A stretch of 64,000 nucleotides of DNA from Hypholoma sublateritium FD-334 SS-4 (Eukaryota > Basidiomycota > Agaricomycetes > Agaricales > Strophariaceae), in assembly GCA_000827495.1 (NCBI GenBank), contig KN817519.1, positions 140,462 through 204,461 of the forward strand, in the 5' to 3' direction. This document shows, piece by piece, positions 24,308 through 37,218 of the stretch (position 1 is its first letter; every line of letters begins with the position of its first letter). Under the pieces are notes generated by a model. That model saw only the letters and a program-made list of their open reading frames with translations. It was not told where the DNA came from and ran no database searches. The translations under genes were made by a program, and so were the position numbers.

Positions 24308-24548
24308 GTAGCCCCCTTTTTATGGGGAATCCGTGGGATTGGTATGCCTTCTGGACATTGTTTTGATTCGCTTCTAGCTACATGTTTTTTCCTCAAATCG
24401 ATGACCGTATTCGCATGATTTTTGGTGTTTTCTCGTTCTGCGCTTTGTTTAAATCCACTGATTTAAGATATGTAAATTTAGGAAGCTCTCTTGTATGCAC
24501 TGTCTTTTGCATTGGGATTATACAATCATGATACATTTGTTAGTCCGG

Positions 24549-25416
24549 TCATCTGCGGCGAGGGTTGTCATACGGGTCACTGTCAACTTTCTCAGAGGAC
24601 ACATCTCCATCTCCCATAATTTCCTCTAATTTGATGTCTTTTCTTTCATAGGATTGACGAAGTTTATCCCAGGAGGAATTTTGTGCGCCACGATTATTAG
24701 CTATACGAATTTCATCCCACTTAGTGCGAGGGGCAGGGACTGGAGGGTCGGAAGGCGCATTGTCTGAAGCCTTGGGAAGGGTTAGTTGAGGCACTGAACA
24801 GAATGTATGAGACACCAGATTTTTTTTTAAAAAAAGGGAGATTTTAGACTGGCTCACTACTCGCTAGGGCTTGGTCTGGGTCCATGTCATCTGGCGATAG
24901 TTCATAAACACGTTGAATGGTTGGGCCGCCCTTCGGGGAGCCAACTTGTGCTTGTACATTTTCCATGGCTTTCCGAAACCCATGGGGTTTTTCTATGGAA
25001 CGGAGATAGTTGAAATGCGCTGAAAGAAATGATACTTGGCCAACAGCGAAGCCACCCAGACCAAGGGTGCAGCCAGTTGCGATGCGTTTGGTTTGATTCC
25101 ATTTGGGAGTCCGAAACGGCATGACAAGGGCGAAACCGAGGGCGCCAAATATTATCTAGAAGGTATTTTGACGCATGAACATTGGAAGAGAAGTGAAAAT
25201 GGAGAAACGGACAGGGTAATGGCGATGGTAGTCGGACAGGAAGTCGATGGTGGTATCATAGTCTCGGGGGGTGAGATTCCCGGCTTCGCGCTCTGGAGAA
25301 AGGAGGGCTTCTGCTCTTGAACGTGGCCTGAAGACGGAGTCCACCCAAACCGGAGAGTAGTTGAGGACATAAGCAGGGGGACGCGCTTCCGGGTCGTCTG
25401 GCGGCGGTGGTGGCAT
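24549..25416 (-). CDS. small membrane protein, OCIA-domain-like
   Basis: About 240 residues. The N-terminus MPPPPPDDPEARPPAY is followed by FRPRSRAEALLSPEREAGNL. A central hydrophobic part, encoded across an intron, reads IIFGALGFALVMPFRTPK and TGCTLGLGGFAVGQVSF. The C-terminus has RTKWDEIRIANNRGAQNSSW, a motif I associate with OCIA-type mitochondrial or endosomal membrane proteins, and ends NPRRR. The OCIA assignment is tentative and rests on that motif and the double hydrophobic segment. Two or three introns. The start is the first ATG; an upstream in-frame extension has no ATG. It is divergent from the Rho GEF, 160 bp away. Confidence 0.68.
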
Positions 25417-25575
25417 GGTCGAAGGACGAGGAATGGTCACGTGGTGAGAATGGGGAGGAGAGTGTTGTCAAAATGTGAAAATGATGAGCTTGTTGCGACG
25501 TCGTGGGCTGCTCCATAGACTATAGTCGCCGGTCGCCCTTTTCTCCTCTCCGAATCCATTCGCCATCGCAGCGTA

Positions 25576-28500
25576 ATGAACGGGTTCTCCGACTCTCACC
25601 CCCTCCCCCCACCGCCAGACTATCATACATCCCCAGCGTCCAACCTTCCGCGCCTCGCTCCGTCCCCGTTGCCACCCCCGAAGGACAATATGTTGCCCGG
25701 GCCCGCCTCGCCCACCTCCGGCGCCCAGACTCTCACTTTGCCTCCTTCGCTTTCGCATGGCGGAGGTAGGTTTGAACATTGTAGCATCTGCATGCTACTC
25801 ATCATTAACTCCCCCCCCAGGTCTGAGCGCGCCTCCCACCCCGACAACCCCCAACAGCCCCTCCGCGGAAGGAAAGAGCAAGAGGGCGAATCCCCTGACG
25901 GACCTCGTGGAAACAGAGAAGATGTTCGTTGACCAACTAACAGGCATTATACGGGCAGGTCGCACTCCTATGTCATCACGATCGATGTGCTGATGTATGT
26001 TATAGAAAGTAGCTGCGGCGTGGTCTCGTTCCAACTTACCTCCCGCAGAGCTCGATACCATGTTTCGATGTATTGAAGGTGTTTACAAAGCAAATCGTGG
26101 TTTGCATGCTGTACGTGCCAATGTCTGCAGTTCGCGTCGGTTATTTATTTAGACCACAGAAACTTAAAGACATAAACGCGGACCCCAAATCAGCAGGTGA
26201 ATTGGGAGGATTACTTATCAAATGGGTTCGTCAACATGTTGGATGAAGTGCCCCACAGCTCACATCCTGCGCAGATCGATGATCTCAAGAAACCCTATGA
26301 AAGTTATTGTGCAAAATACTGCTGTGGTTTTGATTCATGGGAGCCTGTCCAGTCAAACTCACGTCTAGGCCCGATTTTGGTCCAGTTTTCATCAACCAAT
26401 CCAGCACCATCTAACGCCGGCGTATGGACGCTCGATTCTCTATTCCTTTTGCCGAAATTGCGGTTGAAATATTACCTGAAGTTATATAACCGTTTGCTGA
26501 AGAACACCGACAACCGTCTTCTTGTTGGTGCCGTCGAAGCTCTAAACGATCTACTGGACACAGTGGAAGGCCGAAGTTTGATCAAAGTTGGGGGGCAGGA
26601 TTCGGAAACTCCCGCCCACGCATCAGTAGAAACAGAGGATGAAGTTGTCATTGACATGCGCAACCAACCGTCTAGCCCCCCAATACCAGCCGTTAAAGTA
26701 TTACAATCCAATGCAGTTGAAGTCAAAACAGGAAGTGAAACGAGCTCAAATCATGGGAGCGCCTCAGCGGGGTAGGTGGTCGGTCATGTTTACAAAACAC
26801 AACGCCGTTAATAGACTGCACAGGGAACGTTCGTCTCGCGAATCAGAAGCAACTTCTATTAGCCGCGCATCTATTCAAACTCTTGCTATGCCTATCTCAG
26901 ACTTGGAGCGTAGACTTGATACGCACCGCACACTGGACATATTCACTATGACTCCTAAGGTACATTCAGCGGCCCTGTCTTACCGTATTTGAATCATCTC
27001 TGATGTCCTGCAGGCTGTCAAATTGCAAATGTGTCCACCTTCACTGACATTTACTCGTGAAATGCGCACATCAGTCGATGTTGTCATTCGCTTTACCCCT
27101 CGCGCTACAGGCGTCGAAGTTGTCCACAGCCGTGGCCATATATACCTGCTTTCGGATCTGTTCCTAGTATGCGAAAGGATGCTCCCAGAAGACCAAGAAA
27201 GAAATGGCAAGGACGGGCCTGATATGTGGCTCTCTTATCCACCTCTTGCGGGCAAGGTGCTACGAGTATCTGACGTGGACGGACAAGGTGTGCATACAGT
27301 CAAAACCACAATGTGTCTTTAACACATGTGCTGTATAGATAACTCTATTCAAGTAGCCATCATGAGGAAGGAATTCTTGATCCTAGAAACGGACTCAAGA
27401 GAAGGGAAAAATGCTTTGATGTTGCACTTCAAAGACTGCATCGAGTTTTCTGGTTCATGTAAGCGTTTATCTGGCATGGCCACTGATATCCTGACTAAAA
27501 CTATATGATCAACCAGTACCGCTGCCATCCAAGCAGCCTCCTCCTCCCATGCCTTCCTTCAATGGACTTCACCGATCTTCAGCGGAGGGCGCCATGACAC
27601 CACATTATCCTGGCTCAATGACCCCACCTTCCAACGCTGGCGGCAGTATGAGTCCCTTTGGACAGCGTTCTATGTCACCGGTTACAAACAGATCAGACGA
27701 AACCCGTCGATCCTCTGACTCTACTGCTCCGACTTACCCAGATGGCCGGCCGATGCCCCCTGAAAAGAACAAGACTGGCTTACCTCCGACGCCTTTCTTA
27801 CGAACCTCCGCCTCTGCACAGCCATTTCAGAGAGGACCCTCCTTCAGCCCAAATAATGTTATACCCCCTGCGCGGAGTACGGGTAATCTTCCAGGAAATA
27901 GTAATGGTCCTCTTTCTGGTCCCAGTTTCGCCCCGCCCAATCCTCATTATGGCGGACCTCCTTTCAACTCTGGGCCCCCACAACAACAAATGTACCCACT
28001 GAATCCAAATGCACGTACGCAGAACCAATTCCCTCCAGGACCTCCAGGGGCCACGGGACCATATCCTCCGAGACCACCCTCTGAGCCTTCTATGGGGTCT
28101 GGTATGCACAAAAGTCCCTCCCTTCACTCGCTTGGTTCTCAATATTCCCAACATCAAGCACCACCTTTACCCCACTTCCCTCCCGGCCACCCCAATGGTA
28201 TGCCACCTCATCCTGGTAACATGAACGGAATGCCACCTAGAATGAACTCACTCCCTGGAGGGTTACAAGTCCCCCAACCACGAACATTGTTACCTTCTGC
28301 ACAGGCGCGGGCAATATCCATGGCAGAAATACCGGTTACAGAGCCCAGCCCGCCGAATTCGCCGATACAGCAGACGCAGGATCTTGGTCCAGTCGTTTCC
28401 ACCGTCTCAGCGCAAATGAAATGTAAGGTGTTCCTGCAGCAACAGCATGCGCAGTGGAAGTCTTTGGGCTCAGCCAAACTTAAGCTATATCGCCAGGATC

Positions 28501-28745
28501 CAACAAACGTCAAGCAGCTTGTGGTTGAGGCTGATAACAAGGATAAAACTGTCCTCATTTCTACCATAGTTCTCACTGATGGTGTAGAGCGGGTGGGGAA
28601 GACTGGAGTTGCTATCGAGCTGAGCGATCGTGGCGCGCGGACGGGTATAGTGTATATGATTCAACTGCGCAACGAGACGTCAGCGGGTGGTTTATTCGAC
28701 AGTCTTCTAGTGGGATCCGACAGGGCGGCGCGAGGAGGTCATTGA
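25576..28745 (+). CDS. Rho guanine nucleotide exchange factor (DH-PH)
   Basis: About 900 residues. A Pro/Ser-rich N-terminus is followed by a DH (RhoGEF) domain, seen from LTDLVETEKMFVDQLTGII through LKDINADPKSAGELGGLLIK to LPKLRLKYYLKLYNRLLKNT. A PH-like region spans about VVHSRGHIYLLSDLFLVCER to ALMLHFKDCIEFSG. A long Pro/Gly-rich linker (about 27550-28390) leads to a C-terminal domain (MKCKVFLQQQHAQWKSLGSA to YMIQLRNETSAGGLF) resembling a Ran-binding/PH-type fold. It is expected to activate a Rho, Rac or Cdc42 GTPase at the cortex; the Rac gene in this window is a candidate partner but this is inference. Seven or so introns. Start is the first ATG of the exon, 160 bp from the divergent gene. 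Confidence 0.88.
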
Positions 28746-28909
28746 TTTTCTGTTTTTCGGTCGTTTCGGTCTTAGATTCAAATGGAACATGGACACTTAG
28801 TAATTTCGCCACAGATCGCTTATTTTGTGCATATGTCTGCACAGTTCCCTTCTTTCCAATTCTAAATATTATAGCACTCTAAGTTTCGGGTAATGAATAT
28901 ATACCTCTA

Positions 28910-30624
28910 TTACCATGCCAGTTCCGCTACAAGACATATATGGTCACTTCCGGAAACCCGCTGTTGCGGAAGACCAGGCGTCATATCCTCTTCTGTGAGT
29001 GGTGCCAGCAACCCAGCAATATGGACAGGTTTCTGTGGTGGCTCAAGTATAAAGATGTAGTCTGATACCATCCATCAATGAATTGATGGGATTTGGCAAT
29101 TAGGTGAATAGAATGTTTCATACCTAGTACAGCTTGCCAATGGTGGGTATAGCTCGTGTATTCAGGTTCATGTGCGCCCTGCCTCTCATCTGGAATTGCA
29201 ACCCTGTCCCCATATCTTGCGACCTTATTTCCGAGTTCGCGGGCCTCCTGTAGGCCATCGGCATATACACTTCTTAGGTTGGGTAATGCGGAGAACCAGT
29301 CAATGAGTTCCTGGGTGCTCAGTAAGCCGTCAGAATCAACTGCTACGCGGGCGCCAGTAATAACGCGATCAGGATCGACCGCGTTTCCCTCGTCATCTTC
29401 TTTTATCTCTTCAGTGGGAGGCGCGTTCTTGGTAATAGTGATGTCTATCGATGAATGGACGACCATGGAGGGTTTAATGGCATCTTCCTGAGAAGGAAGA
29501 AGGGAATCGCCAGTTAATAGCGAGTATCCTGGATCAGCAGGTCCGAAATTGAAGTCTGTAATATGGCTATACTGTAAATATGGTGCAGATGTTACCAAAA
29601 GGATATGTAGCTTGCCTCCTGCGACTATGCAAGGCCACGCACTCGCAGAAAGCGATTCTTTGAATGCTGCAACCTCTCGGAGGAGGATAGCGGCTTGCCT
29701 GGATAAGGTTAATAGTTTCAGAAAAATGTATGATGCTCAAACAGCTGACATGCCTTATCCTCTCATATGTGTATCTGGGTACACGGTGAGTGATCAAATA
29801 TTAAAAACGATAGGATGGGTCCTGACTTAGGGTGCCAAAAGAGATGTGTTGTAGCCGCAATAATGCCCTCGTTTTCATTTGTTTTGGACTTCATAGCTAC
29901 CATGTAACCGATGTTTCTGGTCTTGAAGCTTGCACCAACACGACCCTGGTCAGGAGTGGTTCCAATGTGTTGCTCGTCATAAAAAACAGTCTTGTCCGAG
30001 ACGAAGGTATATAACTCCTTTTTGTACCCGATTAAGCAGCCATGTTTCTTGGCACGACCTGATGCATAGTGAGCTTTGTAGCCGGATTTTTCCAACACGG
30101 GATATAGCTTTTCTAATTGATCTACTTCCTAAACAGAGAGTGTGATAAAATATTAGATGCCCTGCTCGCGTTCATTAATTTAGCCAACCTGAAGACATAT
30201 TATTTGAGCGTCTTGTCGTATGAGTTCTTCTTGGATGAGGGGGTGTCTTTGCACGCTTTTTAGACAGTCGCTCGTCGGAAAGAGGGTTCGTCCTAGAAGT
30301 TTATGTTGTAAGAGGAAGCTGTGTGACACCAGGTGTTGGTTGTTTACTTACGGACTAAACATTGGGCGAGGATCTACCCTTGTGGGTTCATTTCAGTTGT
30401 CCGAGCATCACGAAGGAAAGATTTCCACAGACGTTCCATGTAAGTATTTTGACGCTCGATGTTAGGCTTTTGGGGGGCGGCGACACATTTAGCCACTGTC
30501 GCTGGAGCAAGGTTGTGGTAGTGGCTTTGATATTTGCTTGGAAAGCTTCGACCTGTTTCTTTTTCTCCCGGCGAGCCTGGGCAATGGCTAGCTGTGCGGG
30601 CGTCAATTCAAAGAGCTTATCCAT
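28910..30624 (-). CDS. NGL2: Ngl2-like endonuclease/exonuclease/phosphatase protein
   Basis: Mg-dependent EEP-fold nuclease of the Ccr4/Ngl group; yeast Ngl2 trims the 3' end of 5.8S rRNA. Seen in order: basic N-terminal coiled segment (QLAIAQARREKKKQVEAF), the first core motif VKILTWNILAQCLVR, the Mg ligand Glu in ICLQEVDQLEKLYPVLE, KKHGCLIGYKKELYTF, the ATTHLFWHP motif, the catalytic GDFNFGPADPGYSLLTG and the terminal GSDHICLVAEL. An acidic insertion (EEIKEDDEGNAVDPDRV) sits between the last two. There are about eight introns. Start is chosen at the ATG giving MDKLFELTPAQLAIAQ. It shares a divergent promoter with the M16 peptidase. Confidence 0.87.
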
Positions 30625-30997
30625 TCTCCGTATAACATTCAGTGACTCCTGGCAGAAGAGGAGTCATTCGGGAGTCATGCAGGTGTGTGACTAAACCTGC
30701 GTGGGACTTTGTGACACTAGCTTGAGCTCGACGGTTGAACGTCGTCGTTTGAACGTTGACGCTGAATTCCGCCCGTCGCCTGGTTGTATATCGCTGCATA
30801 AGACCTTTATGCAAAGCATTTCCTCCCTCCTTAGACGCCGCTCTCTTTTTCATCTGAATCGAAGGGCCCTCGCCACTCGTCGACTCAATTTACCTCAGCG
30901 GCCGCCCGTTCCGATTAATTACCGCGACTTCCAATTCCGGGCTGCCCACGCTACAGCCCAACGCACACGGACTCCTTCCACTCAGCTGCCTCCTTCA

Positions 30998-33900
30998 ATG
31001 ACCCAGCCCTCGGAATCCCTTGGAAACTACGATCTGGTTAAACGCATCAAATTAGATTTTACTGATGTCGTCATCTCGAAGTGGCAGAGTCGAGTCACTG
31101 GTCTAACGGTCATCCATCTTGATTACGAAGGTACTTGGATTATATGTGAAGGGACTCGAAAATAATGCTTAACAGTCTATAAACCATTACAGCACCCATT
31201 GTTAACGGTTACTTTGTGGTGGGAACAGAGAGTAGGCTTTTCTCTACTATGCGCTCTCAAGTTTACGCCACTTACGCATCGCGAAGTTTTTGACGACTCG
31301 GGATGTCCGCATACTCTGGAGCAGTAAGATCTATCCATCACTCTTGTTGCCTAAAATCAACCTCTCTTATAGTTTGATTTTCATGGGATCCGAAAAATAC
31401 CCTTATAAGGGGATCTTGGATCTGTTTGCCAACCGTGGATTTTCAAACGGGACTAATGCGTGGACGGACACCGATCACACTGCATACACTGTGTCAACAG
31501 CGGGAGAGCAAGGCTTCCTTCAACTCCTCCCGATATATGTTGATCACATCCTATACCCTACGATCACGAAAGCCGGGTGCGTCTGTTCGCTCGAATTTGT
31601 CTGAATTTGTCTGTTAACAGTGCTCATCAGCTTTGTTACAGAGGTTAGTCCATGTCGATAAGACTTTACTCATTCTCTAATCAGATCGCTGGTTCGTAGG
31701 TACACCATGTAGATGGAAAAGGTCAGGATTCCGGTGTAGTCTATAGTGAGATGCAGGGAAGAGAAAATACATCAGGGGATCTCATGGCGCTTCGGTGCGT
31801 CTTCATTTTATCGACTTGTGGCGGACCTTTGAACTTTTTTCTTTATAGTCTGCAAAGGCTGCTTGATCCAGTTGGCAGTGGTTATCGTAGTGAAACTGGG
31901 GGCTTAATGGATGCTTTACGCGTACTAACACCGCAACAAAGTGAACTTGTTCAGCTCCAGTCCTAATGGCTTTCGCTGACCATTCTTCATAGTTCGGGAC
32001 TATCATGCAAAGTATTACGTACCCCATAATCTCGCTCTCATTGTGGCTGGAAAGCTATCCAGTGGGACATCTTCCCTGCTCAGAGTGGTTCAGGATACAG
32101 TGGAGCCCAGTCTTATTGCGCATAATCAAAACCATGGACCCCACCCACAAGGATGGAAACGCCCTTTCCTGGAAACGGCGAGCGCAAACCGAAGACCCAT
32201 AGCTGCACTAGTGAAGGATACTGTAGAGTTTCCGGAGCAAGATGAAAGTATGGCCCCTTTTTTTTGTTGAAAGCTCTTCACTCATGATGCTTCATTTAGG
32301 TATGGGTGAATTAATCATTAATTTTATGGGCCCTCCACCGAATGCATTCCTGGAAAGGAAAGCGCTGGAAATCATCGGGACATATCTCACATCATCGGCA
32401 GTGGCCCCCCTCAATAAGGAATTCGTAGAAATAGAATCTCCCCTTTGGTGGGTACTTTCTATATTTCGTCGTAATGCTTTAAACTGACAACCCTTTCCCT
32501 TTTCAGTTCATATATCTATTTCAGCGAAGATACCCGGGCAACTTCAGTTAATCTTCCTATATATGTTGGTTCCGTCCCCACGGAAACCCTCGACACATTC
32601 AATGACAAACTCCGAGCAAGTTTGGTGAGGATAGTTGCAGGCGGTATTGACATGAAACGTATGGAAATGATTATCAATAGAGATGAACGTCAGGTATGGT
32701 GTAATCTGGCGATCGTAATATTTGGATCTGACAAGATAATCGTCTTTAGCTTCGCAGCAAACTAGAATCTGCCAAAGGAGACACTTTCTCCGGTACCCTC
32801 ATAACTGATTTCTTATACGGTTCACAAGATGGCTCTGAGATTCTGGCGTCCATGGACGAGATCAATTACTACGCTACTCTGCGAAACTGGAGCAGCAGCC
32901 AATGGACAAATTTATTATCCCAGGAAGTGGCTTTATCAATGCATGGCATAACTGGTCGACTGACTCTTTGTACAGGTACTACGTTGAACCAGCTTCCATT
33001 GTAATTATCGGCAAACCTTCAGCAAGCCTTGCCGGAAAGCTTGAAAAGGACGAGAAGACAAGAATCAAAGCACAGGTGGTTAAACTTGGGCCGGATGGTC
33101 TCCAAAAGGCAGCTGCTGAATTGGAAGAGGCCAAGGCGGAGCACGACAGAGCCATTCCCGTCGAGATATTGAAGTCCTTCCCTGTCCCTAATGTCAAAAC
33201 CATATCCTGGATACCTGTACAGAGCGTTCAAGAGCCTGGCAAGGGACGCAGCGTTCTGTACCCAGCATCAATTGAAGAGCCCCTGCTGAAACACATCCAA
33301 GCGGATGGTTCTCAGCTGCCTTTCTTTGTTCAATACGACCATGTGGATGTATGTGGTTTGGATATATACTACCTGAGCACTCTGACGTTCCCGTTATTTT
33401 TAGTCAGACTTTGTGTCACTACATGCAATCTTTTCACTCGCTCATCTGCCCGATCGTCTGAGGCCGTAAGTGAAGTTTTGTTAATTTGGTTTCAATACTC
33501 AAAATTGGACTGTAGGTATATGTCTGCTTACCTTTCTGCATTCTTCTCTTTGCCCGTCCAACGACAATCTGGAGTTAAATTAACGCACGAGCAAGTCGTC
33601 AACCAACTAGATAACGAGACCGTTTCATACGAAGTTGGGCTTGGAGTATCACATTGTTTCACGGACACATTCCGTGCTAGCATAAAGGTTGAGACTGCTC
33701 TCTACGAAAGCGCTGTGGCTTGGCTAAAGGATTTGATCTATGGAGCAGAATTTGAACAAGAACGGTAAAGCCTGCCCTCTACTCATTGGTGCTGAATTCG
33801 CCCTTATGTGTTAATGAACCATGTAGTCTGCAGGTTGTCCTCGCAAAGATCCAGCAGTCCCTTCCCGAAATGAAGAGAGACGGAAGCAACGTCCTGTCCT

Positions 33901-35286
33901 CACTGTGGTCCACACTTATCCATGCTGAAAATTCGACTGCAAGCGCAGGAGGAGTCCTCCCACAGGCTGAATTCATTCCCACACTGATAACTCGCCTCCA
34001 AGAATCTCCAGATGAAGTCATCGCGGATTTCCAAGAAATTAGGAAATATCGTGAGTCGAGGATTTCTATCTCTGTAATTATTCGCTTAATTCCTACAGTC
34101 ACAAATCCTTCCGGTATCAGGTTCTCTGTCACAGGAAACGTTTTAGGTGTCACAAACCCTAGAAGTACTTGGGCTAAGTACTTTGAGTCCTCGATCCCTG
34201 TAAGCTGGCATGGGTGGCAACATAAACGTTTAAGCTAAAACTTGAACCTCAGAATGTCGCACTATCGCCAGTTCCATTGGCTTCCGAAACTCTCAGCGAT
34301 GTCGGCAAAAACATTTCTCGCGAGGTGGACAATATCTATCTGATCCCTGAGAATTCTATACTCAAACAACAGCATCTGCTAGGCAATCGTGATGAGCCTT
34401 CCAACGATTGAAAGCTCCTACGCCACCCACACTACCAAAGGTATTTCCGGATTCGACAATCCTGAATATCCTGCTATCCGTGTAGCCCTGGAAGTTCTCA
34501 ACGCGACTGAAAGTTATCTTTGGGTATGTATGCAATTTCAATTCCTTTGTGCGATCTCTAATTATCTATATAGCGTTATATCCGAGGATCTGGATTGGCT
34601 TATGGCGCATATGCATCTCTGGATGTCGAAGCTGGGATCCTTAATTTCTCTCTCTATCGGGTAAGTTATACACTTTCTCATGCATCACCCATTTTCGAAC
34701 CCAGTGGTGTCTTTAGAGCTCAAATAGCATGAAAGCCTATGAAGAAGCTGCTAAGGTTATCAAGGGCCTTGTGGATGGTTCAGTGCGCCCCTCTTTTTCC
34801 TTACAAAAAATCACAATAACCTTGCGGTTGGATAGATTGAGTTTGATCAGACCATTCTCGACGCCGCAAAGAGCACTATTGTCTATGGCGTAGCCAAAAA
34901 CGTGTCTACTGCTGGCAGAGCTGTAAGAGATGCTTGCAATCTCAATTTACATATCCTCATCTTCTTTATAGGCCATTGTATCATTTACTAACCAAGCCAT
35001 GAAAGGAGTGTCTAAAACCCACCAGTTCGATCTTTTGGAGAAATATCAAGTCATCACTAAAGAAGATGTTCTTGCCGCGCTCGAAAAGCATTTCCTGCCT
35101 CTATTTGACCCCGCCTCGTCAGTGGCTGTTGTCGTTACTGCTCCTGCTAAATCGGACGAAATTAGCCAATGGCTGAAGACCAGCGGTTTCAAGGTGACGC
35201 AGAAGGTCATGGACGTTGACCCCATTGAAATGGAAAATTCGGACGAAGATAACAGTGATGATACTTCAAGTGAGACTAGCAGATAG
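30998..35286 (+). CDS. M16-family zinc metalloprotease
   Basis: Large insulinase-type peptidase of about 1,050 residues, similar to the fungal cytosolic M16C group (yeast YOL098C/Sdd3). The inverted zinc motif HTLEHLIF is present, followed by the downstream Glu helix in VVYSEMQGRENTSGDLMAL. SNGTNAWTDTDHTAYTVSTA is the usual second-strand motif. The inactive second half, with repeated M16 folds, continues to a final acidic tail. About 17 introns. The ATG at 30998 starts where family members usually begin. An in-frame ATG at 30809 would add 63 Arg-rich residues, possibly a mitochondrial presequence (see findings). It is divergent from the Ngl2-like gene. Confidence 0.9.
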
Positions 35287-35321
35287 TTTAATACGTACAA
35301 TAGCGATAATTGTAATGAACA

Positions 35322-36608
35322 CTAAACCGAGCTATTCAGTGTTTGATCGTCTTCTTCAAGCACCTCTATTTTGCTCCTTTCTGCTGCCTGGCCAGGTTTT
35401 AATTCGACATCACGGAGGAAATCATTGTCCACCAAGAACCGAATGGCTTGTGAGAGATTTGATACTGTGACCCGTATTTCGGGTAGAAGAAGCTACAGGT
35501 CGGAGTAAAGTCAAAAAGGCAAACAAAAAATCATAGATATCTTACATTACGCAGAAGCTTGGGTCGCGATGCGAAAGGATTGTGCATGGCCATCTTTGGC
35601 TGCAAAGGCTGCAGCTTTTTTTGATATCTGTCCCTGGCATGTTTTGGTACTTGATCGGGTTCTTCAGCGGTAGGTGGCGGAAGGGTAGGTTCTACTTTCA
35701 TTAGAGGTGCTACTTTAGAAGAAACTATTTCAGGGGCCTGATCATCGTCATCTGATTCGGCAAGAGATGGCGGGGAGGAATGAACCGGAGGTGCCGTTGC
35801 AGCTGGCTGTGGAATTTTGACTTTCGACCTCGCACCCCATCCCGAGTCAGGCACTCTGTCATTCACAGCAGAATTTGCAGCCGTTCCATGACTTTGCGTG
35901 TCTGCGATTTTTCTTTTCCTTTGGTGATTGGGCGGGGTCGTGTTTTCTGTTTTACGACGCTTGCTTGCCCGGACACCGGCTTCGCTCAGGTCAAGCTGAC
36001 CCCTCGCAACGGCCTCTTCCATCTTGCGCTTCTTATCGTCGACGCGCGAGGAGGTCGGAAAGCGCCGTTTCCGTTCTGCTATCCATGCCTCGAGCACTTC
36101 CGGGTCATCCAGCACGACGTTGGTCCCTTGGATCGGCACGGGCTTCCTATTATGCGTTCAACGTGGTTCATGCAGTAAAATAAAAGTAGGCGCACCCCTT
36201 CAAGCTGGGATCTGCATCCCAGTCTGATCGTTTTTTGCGTTGGTCCCAGCCAGGAGGATATATGAGATGTCTGTCCATCATGTGCAATTCTACACTTTTG
36301 GTCGAGCCGGTGAATGCGCAGCCGTTGTAAGTGCATCGATGATTTCCATGCTGATACCAGCTGGATGAAGCAGCGGCGAAGTTCCTCGTTTGTCCTGCAT
36401 TCCCTTGCGCTATGAAGTTCGCACTGGAATTTATGGGCCCGCTTGATAGATGAGGTGATTGTGGCAGGGACTGAGACAGGGTATAAGCTTGCAGATAGTG
36501 AGAGTTATAGTAGGTTGGGTAAGGGGTGCCTTGTTGATAAGGAATTTGTTGGTTCGCATAGACGGCATTGGGATTGTTGGGAAGAGAAGATGGGTGAGGA
36601 CGCTGCAT
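35322..36608 (-). CDS. NUFIP1/Rsa1-like snoRNP assembly factor
   Basis: About 390 residues. The N-terminus is Gln/Tyr/Pro-rich and disordered. A C2H2 finger follows (CTYNGCAFTGSTKSVELHMM, with His residues after). Then comes the NUFIP1 core: PIQGTNVVLDDPEVLEAWIA followed by ERKRRFPT, the Lys-Arg-containing motif diagnostic of the family. A basic coiled segment (DDKKRKMEEAVARG) and a disordered middle lead to a C-terminal segment (IRFLVDNDFLRDVELKPGQ) after the last intron. NUFIP1/Rsa1 binds Snu13 and the R2TP complex in box C/D snoRNP assembly. Two or three introns; the stop TAG lies at 35322-35324, only 35 bp from the convergent M16 gene. The family call is good; the fungal Rsa1 sequence is poorly conserved, so a symbol is withheld. 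Confidence 0.82.
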
Positions 36609-37218
36609 CGTTGCAGTTCGCGGTGAAAAGTCTGTTCTATTTCTGGAAATTGGATCACTGCAAAGTTCAGACTGCTAAACCGTCACATGACCTGCGCCAC
36701 AAACGCGATACGCGGCGCGCGCGGCGTATTTCTCATATACCTCTCCTCCAGGGAGCGATGCCTTATCATACCACAATAAAGAATGTTTGAACAATGCAGT
36801 AAACTCATTTGAGTGGTATTTTACGGCTGATATACAATACTCGGCAGGTCTACAGTAGAGGCAGAAGCATCATAAATTGGCCAATGAGTATATGCTGAGG
36901 TCATGATGGAGAGGGACGACGAGAGCATTGACGGACAGTAATGCAAAATGGAGGACATGAATGTTCGGAGTTTTGGCGTCAGGAAATTTGGTTTCAAGAA
37001 AAAATGGGCAGGGCTTGCAGGGGTCAAGGCCATCAAATAGGTGAGAGACGCGAAAATGAGGGACCGAGAAGAATTCGAGGTACCCATGCGCAAAACGATA
37101 GTGCCAACGTTCGAAATCCTCGAGCTCTACCTGACTCAAGCAATGTTATCTGTCATACATATCGTTCGGCTGACAGAAGGGATGATAAGTTTTGGCATGG
37201 CTGATCCGCTTGCGCAAT
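36609..37218. other. intergenic region between NUFIP-like and KH genes
   Basis: About 610 bp. The first 200 bp are probably the promoter of the NUFIP-like gene on the minus strand; a GCGCGC stretch occurs near 36713. The remainder probably holds the 3' untranslated region of the KH gene. Two short open frames on the minus strand (about 36820-37140) have no family resemblance. Confidence 0.35.

Noticed and set aside
36821..37139. Two overlapping minus-strand frames of about 90 codons
   Set aside because: No motif and located in the presumed 3' untranslated region of the KH gene.
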